NCBI RefSeq assembly: GCF_963678635.1
Contig: NC_087066.1
Coordinates: forward strand, 1,384,201-1,448,200
Reading direction: 5' to 3'
DNA: 64,000 bases
Origin: Symsagittifera roscoffensis
Lineage: Eukaryota; Xenacoelomorpha; Acoela; Convolutidae
Part shown: one piece after another, positions 10,340 through 22,400 of the stretch
Layout: each line of letters starts with the position of its first letter
Numbering within the stretch: position 1 is the stretch's first letter
The notes under the pieces: model-generated
Told to the model about the DNA's origin: nothing
Database searches by the model: none
The model's input: only the letters and a program-made list of their open reading frames with translations
Position numbers and translations under genes: made by a program

Positions 10340-13300
10340 CTGAACAATTCCGTTTTTCAGTTTGAATGCCTTGAAACTTAAACACCAAGCAAAGAGGTCA
10401 ACTATTTGTAGAATAGTAGAACAAACAAAGTTTTTTTAGGTCTGAAACAAAACTAATCTGAACTATCCCGTTTTTCATATTGAATGACTTGAAACTTAAA
10501 CATCAATCAATGAGGTCAACTATGTGTAAATTAAAAGAACAAACAAAAATTATTTTTAGGTCTGTAACAAAACTGGTCTGAACTATTCCGTTTTTCAGTT
10601 TGAATGCCTTGAAACTTACACACCAAGCAAAGAGGTCAACTATGTGTAGATTAATAGAACAAACAAAAATTTATTTTAGGTCTTTAACAAAACTGGTCTG
10701 AAATATTCCGTTTTTCAGTTTGAATGCCTTGAAACTTAAACAAGAAGCAAAGAGGTCAACTATCTGTAGAATAGTAGAACAAACAAAAAAGTAATTTTTT
10801 AGTTCTGAAACGAAACTGGTCTGATCTATTCCACTTTTCAGTTTGAATGAATTGAAACTCAATGAGGTCAACTATTTGTAGAGTAGTAGAACAAACAAAA
10901 AATATTTTTTAGGTCTGAAACAAAACTGATCTGAACTATCCCGTTTTTCATATTGAATGACTTGAAACTTAAACATCAATCAATGAGGTCAACTATGTGT
11001 AAAGTAAAAGAACAAACAAAAATTATTTTTAGGTCTGTAACAAAACTGGTCTGAACTATTCAGTTTTTCAGTTTGAATGCCTTGAAACTTACACACCAAG
11101 CAAAGAGGTCAACTATGTGTAGATTAATAGAACAAACAAAAATTTGTTTTAGGTCTGTAACAAAACTGGTCTGAACTATTCCGTTTTTCAGTTTGAATGC
11201 CTTGAAACTTAAACACCAAGCAAAGAGGTCACGTATCTGTAGAATAGTAGAACAAACAAAAAAGTAATTTTTTAGTTCTGAAACGAAACTGGTCTGATCT
11301 ATTCCACTGATTTGAAACTCAATGAGGTCAACTATTTGTAGAGTAGTAGAACAAACAAAAAAGTGTTTTTTAGTTCTGAAACAAAACTGGTCTGAACTAT
11401 TCCGTTTTTCAATTTGAGCGACTTGAAACTTAAACACCAACAAAGAGGTCAACTATTTGTAGAACACTAGAACAAACGAAAAGTATTTTTTTAGTTCTGA
11501 AACAAAACAGGTCTAATCTATTCCATTTTTCAGTTTGAATGAATTGAAACTTAAACTACAAGCAAAGAGGTCAACTATGTGTAGATTAGTAGAACAAACA
11601 AAAAGTTAATTTAGGTCTGTAACAAAACTGGTCTGAACTATTCCGTTTTTCAGTTTGAATGCTTTGAAACTTAAACACCAAGCAAAGAGGTCAACTATTT
11701 GTAGAGTAGTAGAACAAACAATTTTTTTAGGTCTGAGACAAAACTAATCTGAACTATTCCGTTTTTCAGTTTGAATGCCTTGAAACTTAAACACCAAGCA
11801 AAGAGGTCAACTATATGTAGATTAGTAGAACAAACAAAAAGTTATTTTAGGTCCGTAACAAAACTGGTCTGAACTACTCAGTTTTTCAATTTGAGCGACT
11901 TGAAACTTAAACACCAAGCAAAGAGGTCAACTATGTGTAGAATAGTAGAACAAACAAAAAAAGTATTTTTTTAGTTCTGAAACGAAACTGGTCTGATCGA
12001 TTTCACTTTTCAATTTGAATGTATTGAAACTCAATGAGGTCAACTATTTGTAGAATAGTAGAACAAACGAAAAGTATTTTTTAGTTCTGAAACAAAACTG
12101 GTCTGAACTATTCCGTTTTTCAATTTGAGCGACTTGAAACTTAAACACCAAGCAAAAAGGTCAGCTATGTGTAGATTAGTAGAACAAACAAAAACTTATT
12201 TTAGGTCTGAAACAAAACTGGTCTGAACAATTCCGTTTTTCAGTTTAAATGCCTTGAAACTTAAACACCAAGCAAAGAGGTCAACTATTTGTAGAATAGT
12301 AGAACAAACAAAATTTTTTTAGGTCTGAAACAAAACTGATCTGAACTATCCCGTTTTTCATATTGAATGACTTGAAACTTAAACATCAATCAATGAGGTC
12401 AACTATGTGTAAAGTAAAAGAACAAACAAAGGTTATTTTTAGCTCTGTAACAAAACTGGTCTGAACTATTCCGTTTTTCAGTTTGAATGCCTTGAACCTT
12501 ACACACCAAGCAAAGAGGTCAACTATGTGTAGAATAATAGAACAAACAAAAATTTGTTTTAGGTCTGTAACAAAACTGGTCTGAACTATTCCGTTTTTCA
12601 GTTTGAATGCCTTGAAACTTAAACACCAAGCAAAGAGGTCAACTATCTGTAGAGTAGTAGAACAAACAAAAAAGTCTTTTTTAGTTCTGAAACAAAACTG
12701 GTCTGAACTATTCCGTTTTTCAATTTGAGCGACTTGAAACTTAAACATCAACAAAGAGGTCAACTATTTGTAGAACACTAGAACAAACGAAAAGTATTTT
12801 TTTAGTTCTGAAACAAAACAGGTCTAATCTATTCCATTTTTCAGTTTGAATGAATTGAAACTTAAACTACAAGCAAAGATGTCAACTATGTGTAGAATAG
12901 TAGAACAAACAAATTTTTTTTTAGGTCTGAAACAAAACTGATCTGAACTATCCCTTTTTTCATTTTGAATGACTTGAAACTTAAACATCAATCAATGAGG
13001 TCAACTATGTGTAAAGTAAAAGAACAAACAAAAAGTTATTTTTAGGTCTGTAACAAAACTGGTCTGAACTATTCCGTTTTTCAGTTTGAATGCCTTGAAA
13101 CTTAAACACCAAGCAAAGAGGTCAACTATGTGTAGAATAATAGAACAAACAAAAATTTGTTTTAGGTCTGTAACAAAACTGGTCTGAACTATTCCGTTTT
13201 TCAGTTTGAATGCCTTGAAACTTAAACACCAAGCAAAGAGGTCAACTATCTGTAGAGTAGTAGAACAAACAAAAAAGTCTTTTTTAGTTCTGAAACAAAA

Positions 13301-16300
13301 CTGGTCTGAACTATTCCGTTTTTCAATTTGAGCGACTTGAAACTTAAACATCAACAAAGAGGTCAACTATTTGTAGAACACTAGAACAAACGAAAAGTAT
13401 TTTTTTAGTTCTGAAACAAAACAGGTCTAATCTATTCCATTTTTCAGTTTGAATGAATTGAAACTTAAACTACAAGCAAAGATGTCAACCATGTGTAGAA
13501 TAGTAGAACAAACAAATTTTTTTTTAGGTCTGAAACAAAACTGATCTGAACTATCCCTTTTTTCATTTTGAATGACTTGAAACTTAAACATCAATCAATG
13601 AGGTCAACTATGTGTAAAGTAAAAGAACAAACAAAAAGTTATTTTTAGGTCTGTAACAAAACTGGTCTGAACTATTCCGTTTTTCAGTTTGAATGCCTTG
13701 AAACTTAAACACCAAGCAAAGAGGTCAACTATCTGTAGAATAGTAGAACAAACAAAAAAGTAATTTTTTAGTTCTGAAACAAAACTGGTCTGAACTATTC
13801 AGTTTTTCAATTTGAGCGACTTGAAACTTAAACACCCAGCAAAGAGGTCAACTATGTGTAGAATAGTAGAACAAACAAAAAGTATTTTTTTAGTTCTGAA
13901 ATGAAACTGGTCTGATCTGTTCCACTTTTCAGTTTGAATGAATTGAAATTTAATGAAGTCAACTATTTGTAGAATAGTAGAACAAACAAAAAGTATTTTT
14001 CAGTTCTGAAACAAAACTGGTCTGATTTTTTCCGTTTTTCAATTTGAACGACTTGAAACTTACACACCAACAAAGAGGTCAACTATTTGTAGAATAGTAG
14101 AACAAACAAAAAGTATTTTTTTAGTTCTGAAACAAAACTGGTCTAATCTATTCCATTTTCAGTTTGAAATAATTGAAACTTAAACTACAAGCAAAGAGGT
14201 CAACTATGTGTAGAATAGTAGAACAAACAAAAAAATTTTTTTAGTTCTGAAACAAAACTGGTCTGAACTATTCCGTTTTTCAATTTGAGCGACTTGAAAC
14301 TTAAACCCCAAGCAAAGAGGTCAACTATTTTTGGAATGGTAGTACAAACAAAAAGTATTTTTTAGTTCTGAAACAAAACTGGTCTGAATTATTCCGTTTT
14401 TCAGTTTGAATGCCTTGAAACTTAAACTAAAAACAAAGGGGTCAACTATGTGTAGAATAGTAGAACAAACAAAAAGTAATTTTTTAGTTCTGAAACAAAA
14501 CTGGTCTGAACTATTCCGTTTTTCAATTTGAGCGACTTGAAACTTAAACACTAAGCAAAGAGGTCAACTATGTTTGGAATAGTAGAACAAACAAAAAGTA
14601 TTTTTTTAGTTCTGAAACAAAACTGTCCTGAACAATTCCGTTTTTGAGTTTGAATGCCTTGAAACTTAAACACCAAGCAAAGAGGTCAACTATTTGTAGA
14701 ATAGTAGAACAAACAAAGTTTTTTTAGGTCTGAAACAAAACTGATCTGAACTATCCCGTTTTTCATATTGAATGACTTGAAACTTAAACATCAATCAATG
14801 AGGTCAACTATGTGTAAAGTAAAAGAACAAACAAAAATTATTTTTAGGTCTGTAACAAAACTGGTCTGAACTATTCCGTTTTTCAGTTTGAATGCCTTGA
14901 AACTTACACACCAAGCAAAGAGGTCAACTATGTGTAGATTAATAGAACAAACAAAAATTTATTTTAGGTCTGTAACAAAACTGGTCTGAACTATTCCGTT
15001 TTTCAGTTTGAATGCCTTGAAACTTAAACACCAAGCAAAGAGGTCAACTATCTGTAGAATAGTAGAAAAAACAAAAAAGTAATTTTTTAGTTCTGAAACG
15101 AAACTGGTCTGATCTATTCCACTTTTCAGTTTGAATCAATTGAAACTCAATGAGGTCAACTATTTGTAGAGTAGTAGAACAAACAAAAAAGTGTTTTTTA
15201 GTTCTGAAACAAAACTGGTCTGAACTATTCCGTTTTTCAATTTGAGCGACTTGAAACTTAAACACCAACAAAGAGGTCAACTATTTGTAGAACACTAGAA
15301 CAAACGAAAAGTATTTTTTTTAGTTCTGAAACAAAACAGGTCTAATCTATTCCATTTTTCAGTTTGAATGAATTGAAACTTAAACTACAAGCAAAGAGGT
15401 CAACTATGTGTAGATTAGTAGAACAAACAAAAAGTTAATTTAGGTCTGTAACAAAACTGGTCTGAACTATTCCGTTTTTCAGTTTGAATGCTTTGAAACT
15501 TAAACACCAAGCAAAGAGGTCAACTATTTGTAGAGTAGTAGAACAAACAATTTTTTTTAGGTCTGAGACAAAACTAATCTGAACTATTCCGTTTTTCAGT
15601 TTGAATGCCTTGAAACTTAAACACCAAGCAAAGAGGTCAACTATGTGTAGATTAGTAGAACAAACAAAAAGTTATTTTAGGTCCGTAACAAAACTGGTCT
15701 GAACTATTCAGTTTTTCAATTTGAGCGACTTGAAACTTAAACACCAAGCAAAGAGGTCAACTATGTGTAGAATAGTAGAACAAACAAAAAAGTATTTTTT
15801 TTAGTTCTGAAACGAAACTGGTCTGATCGATTTCACTTTTCAATTTGAATGTATTGAAACTCAATGAGGTCAACTATTTGTAGAATAGTAGAACAAACGA
15901 AAAGTATTTTTTAGTTCTGAAACAAAACTGGTCTGAACTATTCCGTTTTTCAATTTGAGCGACTTGAAACTTAAACACCAAGCAAAAAGGTCAGCTATGT
16001 GTAGATTAGTAGAACAAACAAAAACTTATTTTAGGTCTGAAACAAAACTGGTCTGAACAATTCCGTTTTTCAGTTTAAATGCCTTGAAACTTAAACACCA
16101 AGCAAAGAGGTCAACTATTTGTAGAATAGTAGAACAAGCAAAATTTTTTTAGGTCTGAAACAAAACTGATCTGAACTATCCCGTTTTTCATATTGAATGA
16201 CTTGAAACTTAAACATCAATCAATGAGGTCAACTATGTGTAAAGTAAAAGAACAAACAAAAGTTATTTTTAGGTGTGTAACAATACTGGTCTGAACTATT

Positions 16301-17870
16301 CCGTTTTTCAGTTTGAATGCCTTGAAACTTACACACCAAGCAAAGAGGTCAACTATGTGTAGATTAATAGAACAAACAAAAATTTATTTTAGGTCTGTAA
16401 CAAAACTGGTCTGAACTATTCCGTTTTTCAGTTTGAATGCCTTGAAACTTAAACACCAAGCAAAGAGGTCAACTATCTGTAGAGTAGTAGAACAAACAAA
16501 AAAGTCTTTTTAGTTCTGAAACAAAACTGGTCTGAACTATTCCGTTTTTCAATTTGAGCGACTTGAAACTTAAACATCAACAAAGAGGTCAACTATTTGT
16601 AGAACACTAGAACAAACGAAAAGTATTTTTTTAGTTCTGAAACAAAACAGGTCTAATCTATTCCATTTTTCAGTTTGAATGAATTGAAACTTAAACTACA
16701 AGCAAACATGTCAACTATGTGTAGAATAGTAGAACAAACAATTTTTTTTTAGGTCTGAAACAAAACTGATCTGAACTATCCCTTTTTTCATTTTGAATGA
16801 CTTGAAACTTAAACATCAATCAATGAGGTCAACTATGTGTAAAGTAAAAGAACAAACAAAAAGTTATTTTTAGGTCTGTAACAAAACTGGTCTGAACTAT
16901 TCCGTTTTTCAGTTTGAATGCCTTGAAACTTAAACACCAAGCAAAGAGGTCAACTATCTGTAGAATAGTAGAACAAACAAAAAAGTAATTTTTTAGTTCT
17001 GAAACAAAACTGGTCTGAACTATTCAGTTTTTCAATTTGAGCGACTTGAAACTTAAACACCAAGCAAAGAGGTCAACTATGTGTAGAATAGTAGAACAAA
17101 CAAAAAGTCTTTTTTTAGTTCTGAAATGAAACTGGTCTGATCTGTTCCACTTTTCAGTTTGAATGAATTGAAATTTAATGAGGTCAACTATTTGTAGAAT
17201 AGTAGAACAAACAAAAAATATTTTTCAGTTCTGAAACAAAACTGGTCTGATTTTTTCCGTTTTTCAATTTGAACGACTTGAAACTTAAACACCAACAAAG
17301 AGGTCAACTATTTGTAGAATAGTAGAACAAACAAAAAGTATTTTTTTAGTTCTGAAACAAAACTGGTCTAATCTATTCCATTTTCAGTTTGAATGAATTG
17401 AAACTTAAACTACAAGCAAAGAGGTCAACTATGTGTAGAATAGTAGAAAAAACAAAAAAAAATTTTTAGTTCTGAAACAAAACTGGTCTGAACTATTCCG
17501 TTTTTCAATTTGAGCGACTTGAAACTTAAACACCAAGCAAAGAGGTTAACTATTTTTGGAATGGTAGTACAAACAAAAAGTATTTTTTAGTTCTGAAACA
17601 AAACTGGTCTGAATTATTCCGTTTTTCAGTTTGAATGCCTTGAAACTTAAACTAAAAACAAAGGGGTCAACTATGTGTAGAATAGTAGAACAAACAAAAA
17701 GTAATGTTTTAGTTCTGAAACAAAACTGGTCTGAACTATTCCGTTTTTCAATTTGAGCGACTTGAAACTTAAACACTAAGCAAAGAGGTCAACTATGTTT
17801 GGAATAGAAGAACAAACAAAAAGTATTTTTTTAGTTCTGAAACAAAACTAGTCTGATCTATTCCATTTTT
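10340..17870. repeat. Two paralogous multi-kb type II segments
   Basis: The segment from about 10,340 to 14,580 resembles the one from about 14,630 to 17,800. The offset is about 3,828 bases in the middle (the CAGTTTAAATG word near 12,241 and 16,070) and 3,225 bases at the right (TATTTTTGGAATGG near 14,325 and 17,550). The 603-base change in offset equals the extra local duplication in the left segment. Another offset shift of about 460 bases lies near 10,340-11,060. The order of rare variants is otherwise preserved. Confidence 0.8.
12350..13720. repeat. 603-bp tandem duplication (5 monomers)
   Basis: A five-monomer unit containing TAGAATAATAGAAC, AAATTTGTTTTAGG, AAGTCTTTTTTAG, ACATCAACAAAGAGG and GAACACTAGAACAAACG occurs twice with an offset of 603 bases (GTTTGAATGCCTTG at 12,481 and 13,084). 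A partial third copy begins near 13,505. The corresponding place near 16,260-16,900 has only one copy. Confidence 0.88.
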
Positions 17871-18019
17871 CAGTTTGAATGAATTGAAACTCGATGAGGT
17901 CAACTATTTATCAAATAGTAGAACAAACAAAAATATTTCTTAGGTCTGAAACGAAACTGATCTGAACTATCCTGTTTTTCAGTTTGAATGCCTTGAAACT
18001 TAAACACCAAGCAAAGAGG

Positions 18020-18480
18020 TCAACTATCTGTAGAATAGTAGAACAAACAAAAAGTATTTTTTTTAGTTCTGAAACGAAACTGGTCTGAGCTGTTCCACTT
18101 TTCAGTTTGAATGAATTGAAACCCAAAGAGGTCAACTATTTGTAGAATAGTAGAACAAACCAAAAAGTATTTTTCAGTTCTGAAACAAAACTGGTCTGAA
18201 CTATTCAGTTTTTCAATTTGAACGAGTTGAAACTTAAACACCAAGCAAAGAGGTCAACTATGTGTAGAATAGTAGAACAAACAAAAAGTATTTTTTTAGT
18301 TCTGAAACGAAACTGGTCTGAGCTGTTCCACTTTTCAGTTTGAATGAATTGAAACCCAAAGAGGTCAACTATTTGTAGAATAGTAGAACAAACCAAAAAG
18401 TATTTTTCAGTTCTGAAACAAAACTGGTCTGAACTATTCCGTTTTTAAATTTGAACGACTTGAAACTTAAACACCAACAA
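18020..18480. repeat. 233-bp dimer duplication
   Basis: A class C monomer with GAGCTGTTCCACTTTTCAG and the rare ending GAAACCCAAAGAGG, followed by a class D-like monomer, occurs twice. TCTGAAACGAAACTGG is at 18,068 and 18,301, and ACCCAAAGAGG is at 18,121 and 18,354, both 233 bases apart. Confidence 0.88.
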
Positions 18481-20046
18481 AGAGGTCAACTTTTTGTAGA
18501 ACATTAGAACAAACGGAAGGTATTTTTTTTAGTTCTGAAACAAAACTGGTCTAATCTATTCCATTTTTTAGTTTGAATGAATTGAAACTTAAACTACAAA
18601 CAAAGATGTCAACTATGTGTAGAATAGTAGAACAAACAAAAAAAAATTTTTTAGTTCTGAAACAAAACTGGTCTGAACTATTCCGTTTTTCAATTTGAGC
18701 GACTTGAAACTTAAACACCAAGCAAAGAGGTCAACTATTCTGGGAATGGTAGTACAAACAAAAAGTATTTTTAGTTCTGAAACAAAACTGGTCTGAAATA
18801 TTCCGTTTTTCAGTTTGATTGCCTTGAAACTTAAGCTAAAAGCAAAGAGGTCAACTATGTGTAGAATAGTAGAACAAACAAAAAGTAATGTTTTGGTTCT
18901 GAAAAAAACCTGGTCTGAACTATTCCGTTTTTCAATTTGAGCGACTTGAAACTTAAACATCAATCAATGAGGTCAACTGTGTGTAAAATAAAAGAACAAA
19001 CAAAAAGTTATTTTTTAGATCGATAACAATCCTGATCTGAACTATTCCGTTTTTCAGTTTGAATGCCTTGAAACTTAAACTACAAGCAAAGAGGTCAACT
19101 ATGTGTAGAATAGTAGAGCTAAGAAAATTTTTTTAGGTCTGAAACAAAACTGATCTGAACTATCCCGTTTTTAGTTTGAATGACTTGAAATTTAAACATC
19201 AATCAATGAGGTCAACTATGTGTAAAATAAAAGAACAAACAAAAAGTTATTTTTTAGGTCTGTAACAAAACTTGTCTGAACTATTCCGTTTTACTGTTTG
19301 AATGCCTTGAAATTTAAACTACAAGCAAGGATGTCAACTATGTGTAGAATAGAAGAACAAACAAAAAGTAATTTTTTTTAGTTCTGAAACAAAAATGGTC
19401 TGAACTATTCTGTTTTTCAATTTGAGCGACTTGAAACTTAAACACCAAGCAAAGAGGTCAACTATGTTTGGAATAGTAGAACAAACAAAAAGTATTTTTT
19501 TAGTTCTGAAACAAAACTGGTCTGATCTATTCCGTTTTTCAGTTTGAATGAATTGAAACTCAATGAGGTTAACTATTTATCAAATAGTAGAACAAACAAA
19601 GTTTTTTCTTAAGTCTGAAACAAAACTGATCTGAACTATCCCGTTTTTCAGTTTGAGTGACTTGAAACTTAAACATCAATCAATGAGGTCAACTATCTGT
19701 ATAATAGTAGAAAAAACAAAAAGTTATTTTCTAGGTCTGTAACAAAACTGGTCTGAACTATTCCGTTTTTCAATTTGAATGCCTTGAAAATTAAACACCA
19801 AGCAAAGAGGTCAACTATGTGTAGAATAGTAGAACAAACAAAAAGTAATGTTTTAGTTCTGAAACAAAACTGATCTGAACTATCCCGTTTTTCAGTTTGA
19901 GTGACTTGAAAATTAAACACCAAGCAATGAGGTCAACTATGTTTGGAATAGTAGAACAAACAAATAGTATTTTTTTAGTTCTGAAACAAAACTGGTCTGA
20001 TCTATTCCATTTTTCAATTTGAATGAATTGAAACTCAATGAGGTCA

Positions 20047-20063
20047 ACTATTTATCAAATAGT
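20047..20063. other. Perfect 7-bp dyad inside a monomer
   Basis: The sequence ACTATTTATCAAATAGT is an inverted repeat with seven-base arms (ACTATTT and AAATAGT) and a three-base centre. It occupies the place where most monomers have ACTATGTGTAGAATAGT or ACTATTTGTAGAATAGT, which have five-base arms. The same form recurs near 17,905 in part, 19,570, 20,768, 44,083 and 45,030. Whether it binds a protein or forms a hairpin cannot be told from sequence alone. Confidence 0.8.
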
Positions 20064-21319
20064 AGAACAAACAAAATTTTTTCTTAGGTCTGAAACACAA
20101 CTGATCTGAACTATCCCGTGTTTCAGTTTGAATGAATTGAAACTTAAACATCAATCAATGAGGTCAACTGTGTGTAAAGTGAAAGAACAAACAAAAAGTT
20201 ATTTTTTAGGTCGATAACAAAACTGATCTGAACTATTCAGTTTTTCAGTTTGAATGCCTTGAAACTTAAACTACAAGCAAAGAGGTCAACTATGTGTAGA
20301 ATAGTAGAACCAACAAATTTTTTTTTAGGTCTGAAACAAAACTGATCTGAACTATCCCGTTTTTCAGTTTGAATGACTTGAAACTTAAACATCAATCAAT
20401 GAGGTCAACTATGTGTAAAATAAAAGAACAAACAAAAAATTATTTTTTAGATCGGTAACAAAACTTGTCTGAACTATTCCGTTTTACAGTTTGAATGCCT
20501 TGAAATTTAAACTACAAGCAAAAAGGTCAACTATGTGTAGAATAGTAGAACAAACAAAAAAATTTTTTTTTAGTTCTGAAACAAAACTGGTCTGAACTAT
20601 TCCGTTTTTCAATTTGAGTGACTTGAAACTTAAACACCAAGCAACGAGGTCAACTATGTTTGGAATATTACAACAAACAAAAAGTATTTTTTTAGTTCTG
20701 AAACAAAACTGATCTGAACTATCCCGTTTTTCAGTTTGAATGAATTGAAACTCAATGAGGTCAACTATTTATCAAATAGTAGAACAAACAAAATTTTTTC
20801 TTAGGTCTGAAACAAAACTGATCTGAACTATCCCGTTTTTCAGTTTGAATGACTTGAAAATTAAATATCAATCAATGAGGTCAATTATCTGTATAATAGT
20901 AGAAAAAACAAAAAATTATTTTCTATATCCGTAACAAAACTGGTCTGAACTATTTCGTTTTTCAGTTTGAATGCCTTGAAACTTAAACACCAAGCAAAGA
21001 GGTCAACTATGGGTAGAATAGTAGAAGAAGCAAAAAGTATTTTTCTAGTTCTGAAATAAAACTGGTCTGATCTCTTCCGTTTTTCAGTTTGATTGAGTTG
21101 AAACTCAATGAGGTCAACTATTTGTAGAATAGTAGAAGAAACAAAACTTTTTTTTAGGTCTGAAACAAAAATGATCTGAACCATCTCGTTTTTCACTTTG
21201 AATGACTTGAAACTTAAACATCAAGCAATGAGGTCAACTATGTGTAGAATAGTAGAACAAACAAAAAGATACTTTTAAGGGCTGAAACAAAACTGGTCTG
21301 AAGTGTTCCGTTTCTCAAT

Positions 21320-22400
21320 GTGAATGACTTGAAACTTAAACATCAAGCAATAAGGTCGACTATCTGTAGAATATTAGAACACACAAATGTTGTTTTTTTA
21401 GTTCTGAAACAAAACTGGTCTGATCTATTCCGTTTTTCAGTTTGAATGAATTGAAAATCAAGGAGATCAACTATGTGTAGAATAGTAGAACAAACAAAAA
21501 AAGTTATGTTAAGGATCAAACAAAACTCGTCTGAATAATTATGTTTTTCATTTTGAGCGACATGAAACTTAAACATCAAGCAATGAGGTCAACTATATGT
21601 AAATGTCAAAATGTGTAGAATAGTAGAACTAACAAAAAGTAATTTTTTAATTCTGAAACAAAACTGGTCTGAACTATTCAGTTTTTCAATTTGAGCGACT
21701 TGAAACTTAAACACGAAGCGAAGAGGTCAACTATGTGTAGAATAGTAAAACAAACTAAAAGTGTATTTTTAGTTCTGAAACAATACTGGTCTGATCTATT
21801 CCATTTTTCAGTTTGAATGAATTGAAACTCAATGAGGTCAACTATGTGTAGAATAGTAGAACAAACAAAAAGTTTTTTTTCAGATCTGAAACAAAGATGA
21901 TCTGAACCATCCCGTTTTTCAGTTTGAATGACTTGAAACTTAAACATCAAGCAACGAGGTCAACTATGTGTAGAATAGTCGAACAAACAAAAAGTTGTTT
22001 TTTAGATCTGCAACAAAACTGGTCTGATCTATTCCGTTTTTCATCTTGAATGAATTGAAAATCAAGGAGATCAACTATGTGTAGAATAGTAGAACAAACA
22101 AAAAAAGTTATGTTAAAGATCAAACAAAACTCGTCTGAACAATTATGTTTTTCATTTTGAGCGACATGAAACTTAAACATCAAGCAATGAGGTCAACTAT
22201 GTGTAAATGTCAAAATGGGTAGAATAGTAGAACAAACAAAAAGTAATTTTTTAATTCTGAAACAAAACTGGTCTGAACTATTCAGTTTTTCAATTTGAGC
22301 GACTTGAAACTTAAACACGAAGCGAAGAGGTCAACTATGTGTAGAATAGTAAAACAAACTAAAAGTGTATTTTTAGTTCTGAAACAAAACTGGTCTAATC
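21320..22400. repeat. 604-bp tandem duplication with AAATGTCAAAATG insertion
   Basis: A five-monomer unit occurs twice with a 604-base offset. Both copies carry the off-pattern insertion AAATGTCAAAATG (21,601 and 22,205), the GTTATGTTAA variant, ACTCGTCTGAA and ACACGAAGCGAAGAGG. The first copy runs from about 21,330; similarity of the second fades near 22,395. Confidence 0.9.

Larger units (their letters stand above)
9960..20880. repeat. Type II satellite block, copy 1 (class C/D rich)
   Basis: From about 9,960 the array alternates class D monomers (AATTTGAGCGACTTGAAAC), short class C monomers (GAATTGAAACTCAATGAGG), class A monomers and class B monomers with CATATTGAATGAC. Diagnostic words include GAACACTAGAACAAACG, TTAAACTACAAGC, ATTTTTGGAATGGTAG and TTTATCAAATAGTAG. 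The same words define the second type II block after about 31,240. The start word CTATTCAG at 9,991 matches 31,269. The right part (about 18,500-20,880) is a transitional mixture rich in TCTGTATAATAG and TGTTTGGAATAG variants. Confidence 0.75.

Noticed and set aside
11060-11452. 130-codon open frame on the minus strand as a possible protein gene
   Set aside because: It runs across about three satellite monomers, and its sequence is just the repeat translated with blocks such as FAWCLSFKAFKLKN repeating. Equivalent frames are broken by stops in most copies, and the most homogeneous run has none of this length.
21900-22200. Mobile element insertion marked by the odd AAATGTCAAAATG words
   Set aside because: The insertions are only about 13 bases, have no terminal repeats or coding sequence, and are flanked by normal monomers. 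Slippage is a simpler explanation.
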